The notes beneath the pieces were generated by a model. It saw only the letters and a list, made by a program, of their open reading frames with translations. It was not told where the DNA came from and did no database searches. Positions 7,122-11,730 of a DNA stretch of 11,730 bases are shown piece by piece; positions within the stretch are counted from its first letter, which is position 1, and the number at the start of each line of letters is the position of its first letter. The DNA comes from JAAYKM01 sp964411235 (GTDB taxonomy: Bacteria; Desulfobacterota; Syntrophia; Syntrophales; JAAYKM01), in NCBI GenBank assembly GCA_964411235.1, contig CAYPKE010000072.1:1-11730 (forward strand), written 5' to 3'. Both the position numbers and the translations under genes were made by a program.

Positions 7122-7322
7122 TTACAGAGGCTTAACGTTAACGGCGGACAGGCCTTTCTGGCCCTTCTCCACGTCAAAGCTCACACGCTGCCCTTCCTGC
7201 AGGGTTTTGAATCCGCTGTTCTGAATGGCGCTGAAGTGAACAAAAACGTCTCCGCCTTCGTCCTTTTCAATGAAGCCGAAGCCCTTCTTATCGTTGAACC
7301 ACTTCACTTTTCCTTCTGACAT
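7122..7322 (-). CDS. cspA: Cold-shock-domain protein, CspA family
   Basis: A 66-aa single-domain nucleic-acid chaperone that melts RNA secondary structure. The five-strand OB fold is complete, with RNP1 (KGFGFI, residues 13-18) and RNP2 (VFVHF, 26-30), the aromatic W9, and the usual start MSEGKVKWFN. Length matches the family exactly. The ribosome site AAAGGAGG stands eight bases before ATG 7322 on the minus strand. It is convergent with ilvD across a shared terminator. A near-consensus promoter about 185 bases upstream implies a long 5' leader, as in cold-regulated csp genes. Whether this copy is cold-induced or constitutive is not evident from the protein. The symbol is a family label, since bacteria often carry several paralogues. 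Confidence 0.95.
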   Translation of the reverse strand: MSEGKVKWFNDKKGFGFIEKDEGGDVFVHFSAIQNSGFKTLQEGQRVSFDVEKGQKGLSAVNVKPL

Positions 7323-7383
7323 GCTTGCATCCTCCTTTCTTCAGTTTTCAAGACTCAAGTCGGATTACAACTGCAGCAGAAAG

Positions 7384-7419
7384 AAAAAACCACCCGCATC
7401 CTTAGACAATGCATGGTGG
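7384..7419 (-). terminator. Terminator-like hairpin inside the cold-shock gene's leader
   Basis: On the minus strand CCACC plus ATGCAT-type bases (7409-7419) pair with 7390-7399: five pairs, a small internal loop, four pairs and a nine-base loop. Six T on that strand (7389-7384) follow. It lies downstream of the csp promoter and about 60 bases before the csp start. It is therefore either a terminator for read-through from the alcohol dehydrogenase or a conditional attenuator in the csp leader. Confidence 0.45.
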
Positions 7420-7506
7420 CCAACTTTGCTTCCCATTATGTTTACATCCAACTCTTGCTTTCCCCCGCTTCATGCGAACAAGCGGCATTCCAATAAATTA
7501 GCGGTG

Positions 7507-7535
7507 CTTATACCGCCGATCCAGTCCGCTGTCAA
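7507..7535 (-). promoter_or_regulatory. Sigma70 promoter of the cold-shock gene
   Basis: Reading the minus strand, TTGACA (7535-7530) is followed by exactly 17 bases and TATAAG (7512-7507). The predicted start near 7500 gives a 5' leader of about 178 bases before the csp ATG, with the hairpin 7465-7485 (CCGCTT/AAGCGG) and the terminator-like hairpin 7384-7419 inside it. The rest of 7323-7630 holds no gene I can support. Confidence 0.75.
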
Positions 7536-7630
7536 TGACTTTTTTCAGAACAACGCAAAATCGCAGGCTCAAAGAATCAAGGCCTTGTAATTTGATATCA
7601 TTGCTGCTTTTTCTTTGGGCAGGCGTTTTC

Positions 7631-8662
7631 TTATCGTCCGATAAGCAGGACTTTTGCCCCCTGCGCGTTCCCGGCCTTAAGATCGCAGAGAGCACGGTTT
7701 GCCTTTTCGAGCGGATACGTTTCGACTTGGGGACGCATGTTCATTACCGCGGCAATGGTGAGAAAGTCACGGATATCCCTCCGGGTTACGTTGGCTACAC
7801 TTTTGATTTCCTTTTCCATCCAAAGATGAGATGGATACGCCAGTGTGAGCAGGCTTGTCTTATCGTCCTCTTCCTTGCGAATGGCATTGATCACGAGGCG
7901 TCCGCCACGTTCCAGGTTTTTCATGGCTTCGACAACCGGTTTCCATGCGGGGGTCGTGTCGATGATGGCATGCATTTTTTCAGGAGCGCTTTTCGTGATA
8001 TCCCCGGACCAAACCGCCCCCAACTCACGGGCGAATGCCTGGTTCCGTTTGTTGCGGGCGAAAACATACACCCGGGAATCCGGATAGAGAAACTGGGACA
8101 TTTTCAAAACCAGATGGGCCGAAGCCCCGAAACCGGTGAGTCCCAGATTTTGTCCGTTTTTCAGGTTGGTCAGGGAAAGGGAGCGATAGCCGATGGCGCC
8201 GGCGCAAAACAGAGGAGCTGCCTCTTCATCGGAAAAGGATTCCGGGATCGGAAAGGCCGACGCCTCCGGCACGGTGGTGTATTCTGCGTAACCGCCGGCA
8301 GCGTCCCGTCCCATTGCTTGGAATGACGCGCAGAGGTTTTCTCTGCCGGTGATGCAATAAAGACAGGCCCCACAGGAAGAATGAATCCACCCCACGCCGA
8401 CGCGCTGTCCGAGCTGGAAAGTTCCTGCGGTTTTCCCCTGCTTCACCACGCGACCGATGATCTGGTGTCCCAGGATCATCGGAAAATACGCCGGGGGTGT
8501 TCTGCCTTCGATTTCATCGAGTTCCGTGTGGCATACTCCGCAGGCCGAAACACGAATCAGGATCTCGTGGCTTGCCGGTTCCGGTAAGGGAATATCCATC
8601 TTCTCCAGGGGTTCTGAGTTTTCCCGCAGAGAAACAAGTTGCGGAAGAACCATTGCTCTCAT
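7631..8662 (-). CDS. Zinc-dependent alcohol dehydrogenase (MDR superfamily)
   Basis: A 343-aa medium-chain dehydrogenase that should interconvert an alcohol and its aldehyde with NAD(P). The catalytic zinc site is C44 (GVCHTE), H66 (LGHQ) and C153 (LFCAGAIGY). The structural zinc site is four Cys in CGACLYCITGRENLC (C97, C100, C103, C111). The cofactor fold shows GLTGFGASAH near 174-183. The second strand ends in VYVFARNKRN, where Arg and Lys in place of an acidic residue hint at NADP. The conserved Glu after the zinc His is Gln here (GHQ), as in some subfamilies. Start at ATG 8662, with AGGAGG at 8675-8670 lying entirely in the 14-base gap after the hydrolase stop; an open frame reaching to 8710 overlaps that gene and is rejected. 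Translation is probably coupled. Substrate is unknown; aldehyde disposal is a guess from the neighbour. Confidence 0.92.
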   Translation of the reverse strand: MRAMVLPQLVSLRENSEPLEKMDIPLPEPASHEILIRVSACGVCHTELDEIEGRTPPAYFPMILGHQIIGRVVKQGKTAGTFQLGQRVGVGWIHSSCGACLYCITGRENLCASFQAMGRDAAGGYAEYTTVPEASAFPIPESFSDEEAAPLFCAGAIGYRSLSLTNLKNGQNLGLTGFGASAHLVLKMSQFLYPDSRVYVFARNKRNQAFARELGAVWSGDITKSAPEKMHAIIDTTPAWKPVVEAMKNLERGGRLVINAIRKEEDDKTSLLTLAYPSHLWMEKEIKSVANVTRRDIRDFLTIAAVMNMRPQVETYPLEKANRALCDLKAGNAQGAKVLLIGR

Positions 8663-8676
8663 CAGAAGACCTCCTG

Positions 8677-9375
8677 TTACAGGGTCATCAGGGATTGCCA
8701 TCGCTCCCATTCCGTTTCCCGAGGCAGCCCCTCGTTGTGGAGGACGTCGATGATTTTCTCAGCGTTGAAACGCAGGTACGGATTGATTCGCAATTCATCC
8801 GCCATTGTGGAATAAACATGGTCCGGGTCATAGTCGGCCAGGAAGCGTTTAAGGTCCTGGTTCCCCGGTTCCAGCCTCCTGGCGAAATAGAGGGAATCCT
8901 TTACATAATCGTGACCGGCATAGATGATTGTTTCCGGTGGCAGGGCCATGAGTTTCTTGATGGATTCATAAAAGAGGTCGATCCTGCCGGAGAAACAGTT
9001 GCCGATGGTTCCGTTGAAAAGGGTGTCTCCGGAAAGCAGAATTTTCCCCGTGTGCAGGCAAAGTGAATCCATTGTATGCCCAGGAGTCGGATAAATCAGG
9101 ACCGGTTCGCCGTCGAGGAGAACCCTTTCCTGCCGCATTAGATCCCCGCAGGAAATATGCTCGGCCTGGTACCGCTTGACCAGATAATTGTTGCCGGAGG
9201 TATGATCGTAATGGTGATGGGTATTGACAACATAACGGAGCCGGAGGCGCTTTTCCTCCAGAAATCGAGAGATATCTTCCACGGCCCCGCCGTCGACGGC
9301 CATCGCGGATTGTCTGCCACAGATCAGGTAGGCAAGGTTATCGGCGGCATATCGGAATTGTGCGACGGTAAGCAT
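8677..9375 (-). CDS. Metallo-beta-lactamase-fold hydrolase, glyoxalase II-like
   Basis: A 232-aa thioesterase-type hydrolase of the MBL fold. Metal ligands form the classic set: THHHYDH (H53, H55, D57, H58), H100 in PTPGHT, D117 in SGDTLF and H155 in YAGHDY. The C-terminal part resembles the hydroxyacylglutathione-hydrolase domain: GHDYVKDSLYFARRLEPGN followed by INPYLRF, like the NPF(M/L)R motif of glyoxalase II. That suggests a glutathione- or other thiol-derived thioester substrate such as S-lactoyl-thiol, although general MBL hydrolases share the core. ATG 9375 has AAGGA about ten bases upstream. It is the first gene of a two-gene minus-strand unit with the alcohol dehydrogenase, divergent from the aminotransferase across 217 bases. 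In that gap I see only a weak minus-strand extended -10 (TGCTACAGT). Confidence 0.85.
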   Translation of the reverse strand: MLTVAQFRYAADNLAYLICGRQSAMAVDGGAVEDISRFLEEKRLRLRYVVNTHHHYDHTSGNNYLVKRYQAEHISCGDLMRQERVLLDGEPVLIYPTPGHTMDSLCLHTGKILLSGDTLFNGTIGNCFSGRIDLFYESIKKLMALPPETIIYAGHDYVKDSLYFARRLEPGNQDLKRFLADYDPDHVYSTMADELRINPYLRFNAEKIIDVLHNEGLPRETEWERWQSLMTL

Positions 9376-9592
9376 CTGTTGATTTTCCTTACGATATCAG
9401 GAAATGGAGTGACTGTAGCACAAAGCATGGCCAAAGGAAAGAAAGAAGACGGCGTGCCCTTCCCTCTTCCCAAGGTCTAGGGGGGACACTGAAGATTTTT
9501 CTGGTCAAAACCGGGCTTTTTAGATATAAACCGCAGGAATTGTTTGCATAACCTGTTCCAGGCACAAATAAGCCAATCAAAGGGAAAAGCAT

Positions 9593-10897
9593 ATGAGATT
9601 CGACATCGCAAAAGGTGGAAGCGGCTTAAGCTATGAAATCAGACGCATTGTTGCCGTGGCGAACAAGCTGAAGGAATACGGCATTGAGGTGATCTGGGAA
9701 AATATCGGCGACCCGATCCAGAAGGGTGAAACTATTCCTGATTGGATGAAAGAAGTGCTCTGCGAGATCATGCATGAGGATTCGACCTACGCCTACTCGC
9801 CGACCCGGGGAATGAACGCGACTCGGGATTTTCTGGTCGAGCGGGTCAACCGACGTGGAGGCGCACAGGTCACAGCCGATGACATCCTGTTCTTCAATGG
9901 CTTGGGAGATGCGATTGCCCGGGCCTACAGCGCGATTCGTGTGGATGCGCGTATCATTATGCCGGAGCCGACGTATTCCACTCATTTCCTGGCCGAAGTG
10001 CTGCATGCATCCTTTCCGCCCAATACGTACCGGATGAATCCATACAACAAGTGGGCCCCTGATTTGCGTGAACTGGAGCAGAAAGTCAAAAGCCACAGTT
10101 CGATCGTGGGCATTCTGGTCATCAATCCCGACAATCCAACCGGTTATGTTTATCCAGAAGAGACGCTGCGCCAGATCGTTGCGATTGCCAAGGAATACGA
10201 CCTATTTCTCATCGTGGATGAGACATACCAGAACATCACCTACAACGGCAAGAAGTCGGCCCTGCTTTGCGACGTCATTGGCGACGTGCCGGGCATCAGC
10301 ATGAAAGGCATTTCCAAGGAATTCCCCTGGCCCGGTTCGCGCTGCGGATGGATGGAGGTTTATAACGCCCACCGGGACGAGGTGTTCAACCGGTATGTCA
10401 ACGCGATTCTGACCCAGAAGATGTCCGAGGTCTGTTCGACGACCCTGCCCCAGGTGGCCATCCCGCGTATTTTTAATCATCCGGAGTATGGTAAATACCT
10501 GGAATCCCGGGTCAGGCATTACGAAAAACTTGCCAACATCGCCTACAACATCTTAAAGGATGTTCCCTTTCTGATCGTGAACCGGACCAACGGCGCTTTT
10601 TACATGACGGCGGTCTTCAATGAATCGGTGCTCAACGACAAGCAGTCTTTAAAAATAGAGCATCCGGATATCAGGCAGTATATTGAAGCCTTGGCGGATG
10701 ATAAAATTCCCTTGGACAAGCGGTTTGTTTATTACCTTCTCGGTGCAACCGGAATCTGCGTCGTACCCCTGACCTCGTTTTTCACCTCCGTGCCGGGTTT
10801 CCGGATGACATTGCTCGACAAGGATGTAGACAAGTTCGAGCACGTTGTGAAAACCATCGCCGAACGCATTGTTGAGTATATAGAATCCGCCAGATAA
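9593..10897 (+). CDS. PLP-dependent aminotransferase, class I/II (fold type I)
   Basis: A 434-aa aminotransferase that moves an amino group between an amino acid and a 2-oxo acid in the cytoplasm. PLP-site residues are visible: Asn in NPDNPTG (N181), Asp and Tyr in VDETYQ (D209, Y212), the Schiff-base Lys in ISKEFPWPGSRCGW (K242) with phosphate-binding R250, and the carboxylate-binding Arg in PGFRMTL (R404). The N-terminus WENIGDPIQKGE and SPTRGMNATRDFL fit the alanine/aspartate aminotransferase branch. ATG 9593 follows AAAGGG by eight bases. It is a single gene with its own terminator. Proximity to ilvBNCD makes a role in branched-chain or alanine transamination attractive, but the sequence does not settle substrate choice. 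Confidence 0.9.
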   Translation: MRFDIAKGGSGLSYEIRRIVAVANKLKEYGIEVIWENIGDPIQKGETIPDWMKEVLCEIMHEDSTYAYSPTRGMNATRDFLVERVNRRGGAQVTADDILFFNGLGDAIARAYSAIRVDARIIMPEPTYSTHFLAEVLHASFPPNTYRMNPYNKWAPDLRELEQKVKSHSSIVGILVINPDNPTGYVYPEETLRQIVAIAKEYDLFLIVDETYQNITYNGKKSALLCDVIGDVPGISMKGISKEFPWPGSRCGWMEVYNAHRDEVFNRYVNAILTQKMSEVCSTTLPQVAIPRIFNHPEYGKYLESRVRHYEKLANIAYNILKDVPFLIVNRTNGAFYMTAVFNESVLNDKQSLKIEHPDIRQYIEALADDKIPLDKRFVYYLLGATGICVVPLTSFFTSVPGFRMTLLDKDVDKFEHVVKTIAERIVEYIESAR

Positions 10898-10911
10898 CAA
10901 CTTTTGTGATT

Positions 10912-10962
10912 ATCCCGCAATGACATGAGCATCTTGGATAATGATCATTGCGGGATTTTTTT
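10912..10962 (+). terminator. Intrinsic terminator of the aminotransferase gene
   Basis: A 12-bp perfect stem (10912-10923 with 10945-10956, ATCCCGCAATGA and its complement), a 21-base loop and seven T to 10962. It begins 14 bases after the stop codon. Confidence 0.92.
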
Positions 10963-11077
10963 ATGCTGTGGCTTTTGGCGGCGACGGACTGCAAGCGAAT
11001 GTTTCGCCATACCGAACGGCAGGGGGGTGAGCGTTGGTCCGTCCGCGAATCATGAGCGTTCCCACCACCCTTTATAA

Positions 11078-11124
11078 GCTTTTTCTTTAAATTCCTCTTA
11101 TCGGGAGCAAGAAATAGCTTTTTT
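11078..11124 (+). terminator. Weak AT-rich terminator-like hairpin
   Basis: GCTTTTTCTT (11078-11087) faces AAGAAATAGC (11109-11118) with one mismatch and a 21-base loop, followed by six T (11119-11124). No gene lies between it and the aminotransferase terminator. Bases 10981-11046 can form their own closed stem (10981-10989 with 11037-11046, one bulge) holding a small hairpin (10995-11007), so a short RNA could end here. Evidence is modest. Confidence 0.4.
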
Positions 11125-11176
11125 GAATTGTTTTTCCCTTGACATGCCTGATGGAAATGCAGTAATTAAGTCCTGC

Positions 11177-11452
11177 AGCGGCTTTCCGACCTTCAAAGCC
11201 GCTTTTACGGTGCCGATTGAAGCCATGACCGACCAACTATGGATGCTTTAACGCTCAGGGGAACTGTGCAAAGATGATTCACACGGCAAGCGATCCGGGG
11301 AAAAGCAGGCAACATCCAATCGTATCAACTTCCAACCTGCCTTGCCTCAAGGCATGGTCAAGATATAGCAATAAGCATACTCTAGATTGCTCCTCAGGGA
11401 AGACAGCAAACACAAAAGCCATTTTCTAACATTCCGGAAAATGGCTTTTTTT
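11177..11452 (+). ncRNA. Candidate structured RNA or leader element of unknown class
   Basis: A gene-free stretch with dense potential helices ending in a strong terminator. A 9-bp hairpin (11177-11185/11195-11203) comes first. Then a nested set of short helices spans 11214-11322: 11214-11218/11318-11322, 11241-11244/11314-11317, 11245-11249/11302-11306, 11252-11255/11289-11292 and 11265-11268/11280-11283. Two further hairpins follow (11338-11344/11348-11354 and 11367-11372/11386-11391) before the terminator at 11414-11452. A TTGACA at 11139-11144 could be a -35 box, but no good -10 follows at the right distance. By eye it matches none of the riboswitch classes I can recall. It precedes a molybdenum-hydroxylase gene, so a regulatory leader or an independent small RNA are both possible. 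The pairings were found by hand, without energy calculation. Confidence 0.35.
11414..11452 (+). terminator. Strong intrinsic terminator upstream of the molybdenum-hydroxylase gene
   Basis: A 13-bp perfect stem (11414-11426 with 11437-11449), loop of ten bases, and a T run to 11452; an A run on the left flank makes it potentially bidirectional. It sits about 150 bases before the next start codon with no gene ending just ahead of it, so it terminates either a small RNA or an attenuated leader transcript. Confidence 0.85.
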
Positions 11453-11515
11453 GTTTATTGGCGTCGTCATATTGCAATGGGAGGAGGTGAAATCGTCAGG
11501 TTGTTGGGGGGGGTG

Positions 11516-11590
11516 TGGTATGGCCATTTCGGCTCTACCTCTGGTCTTGATCAACATCGAACTAACTCATTTAGCATGGCTAAAATACCA
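11516..11590 (+). promoter_or_regulatory. Inverted repeats just upstream of the FAD-subunit gene
   Basis: TGGTAT (11516-11521) pairs with ATACCA (11585-11590), and GCCA (11523-11526) with TGGC (11577-11580). A competing local hairpin is TTTAGC (11570-11575) with GCTAAA (11579-11584). Both end next to the ribosome site AAGGAGG (11592-11598). They could be an operator or control translation. An eight-G run (11506-11513) adjoins. I see no convincing promoter between 11453 and 11605. Confidence 0.35.
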
Positions 11591-11605
11591 TAAGGAGGTT
11601 ATTGT

Positions 11606-11730
11606 ATGAGCAGTCGTATTTTGCCAGAATTCGATTTACTGGTACCTCAAAGCATTCCCGAAGCGGTGGACATGTTGACGAAATATCAAAACAAGGCGGC
11701 GGTGATGGCTGGCGGTACCGATCTTCTGGT
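11606..11730 (+). CDS. FAD-binding subunit of a molybdenum hydroxylase, N-terminal fragment
   Basis: Only the first 41 codons are present; the gene runs off the right edge. ATG 11606 has an ideal ribosome site, AAGGAGG, seven bases upstream. The peptide opens with a segment in which residues 8-24 (EFDLLVPQSIPEAVDML) match the start of the family, and ends with VMAGGTDLL, the first FAD pyrophosphate-binding motif. This is the signature of the medium (FAD) subunit of xanthine dehydrogenase, aerobic CO dehydrogenase (CoxM) and 4-hydroxybenzoyl-CoA reductase. These enzymes pass electrons from a molybdopterin site through iron-sulfur clusters to FAD. In such operons the [2Fe-2S] and molybdopterin subunits are normally adjacent, so they are expected further right. 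Which substrate it acts on cannot be told from this fragment. Confidence 0.85.
   Translation, partial: MSSRILPEFDLLVPQSIPEAVDMLTKYQNKAAVMAGGTDLL

Noticed and set aside
7535..8326. Plus-strand open frame (263 codons) opposite the alcohol dehydrogenase
   Set aside because: Shadow frame; the minus strand carries intact zinc-site and cofactor motifs.
10981..11046. tRNA gene
   Set aside because: Length and closing stem are suggestive, but there is no TTCRA T-loop, no D-loop pattern and no plausible anticodon arm.
10963..11055. 30-codon frame after the aminotransferase terminator
   Set aside because: Starts directly at the terminator T run without a ribosome site, and the segment is better described by its self-pairing.
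11214..11330. Cyclic-di-GMP (GEMM) or molybdenum-cofactor riboswitch
   Set aside because: A few local similarities (CACACGGCAA) were noticed, but the conserved cores of these classes as I know them are not present; left as unknown class.
11458..11476. Sigma54-type promoter (TTGG...TTGCA)
   Set aside because: The GG and GC elements are 12 bases apart instead of the required 10.
11477..11593. Small frame ending 12 bases before the FAD-subunit gene
   Set aside because: It runs through the G8 tract and inverted repeats, has no ribosome site at a fitting distance before its ATG, and shows no recognisable motif.

Overview
The window comes from a bacterial chromosome with moderately high GC, most likely a deltaproteobacterium-like anaerobe (Desulfobacterota/Syntrophales type). 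That placement is an inference from three things: a yeast-Ilv5-like ketol-acid reductoisomerase, AGGAGG-type ribosome sites throughout, and a molybdenum-hydroxylase-type gene at the right edge. I see no insertion sequences, CRISPR, rRNA or tRNA genes.

Layout. Positions 1-1580 hold the 3' part of a class A penicillin-binding protein (PBP1A type). Positions 1619-2001 form an elaborate leader: a near-consensus sigma70 promoter, a 31-codon leader peptide carrying the run LVSLVIV, and mutually exclusive RNA hairpins with two tandem intrinsic terminators. This looks like a ribosome-mediated attenuator for branched-chain amino acids. Positions 2002-7039 hold ilvB-ilvN-ilvC-ilvD, which together convert pyruvate (or pyruvate plus 2-oxobutyrate) into the 2-oxo acids of valine and isoleucine. 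A 16-bp bidirectional terminator (7060-7109) separates this operon from a convergent cold-shock gene (7122-7322, minus). The cold-shock gene has a consensus promoter about 185 bases upstream and a terminator-like hairpin inside its long leader.

Positions 7631-9375 (minus) are a tightly coupled pair: a glyoxalase-II-like metallo-hydrolase followed by a zinc alcohol dehydrogenase. Divergent from it is a fold-type I aminotransferase (9593-10897) with its own terminator. A 640-base stretch without a convincing gene follows (10963-11605). It holds a weak terminator, a candidate structured RNA ending in a strong terminator, and an inverted repeat just before the next start codon. The window ends inside the first 41 codons of an FAD-binding subunit of a molybdenum hydroxylase (xanthine dehydrogenase/CO dehydrogenase/4-hydroxybenzoyl-CoA reductase superfamily).

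How the genes work together: IlvBN makes acetohydroxy acids, IlvC isomerises and reduces them, and IlvD dehydrates them. The nearby aminotransferase could in principle perform the last step, but it is a separate transcription unit of unknown specificity. The most notable points are the ilv leader, with two linked terminator/antiterminator choices; the fungal-like IlvC with an acidic cofactor loop suggesting NADH use; and the unexplained structured segment before the molybdenum-hydroxylase gene.
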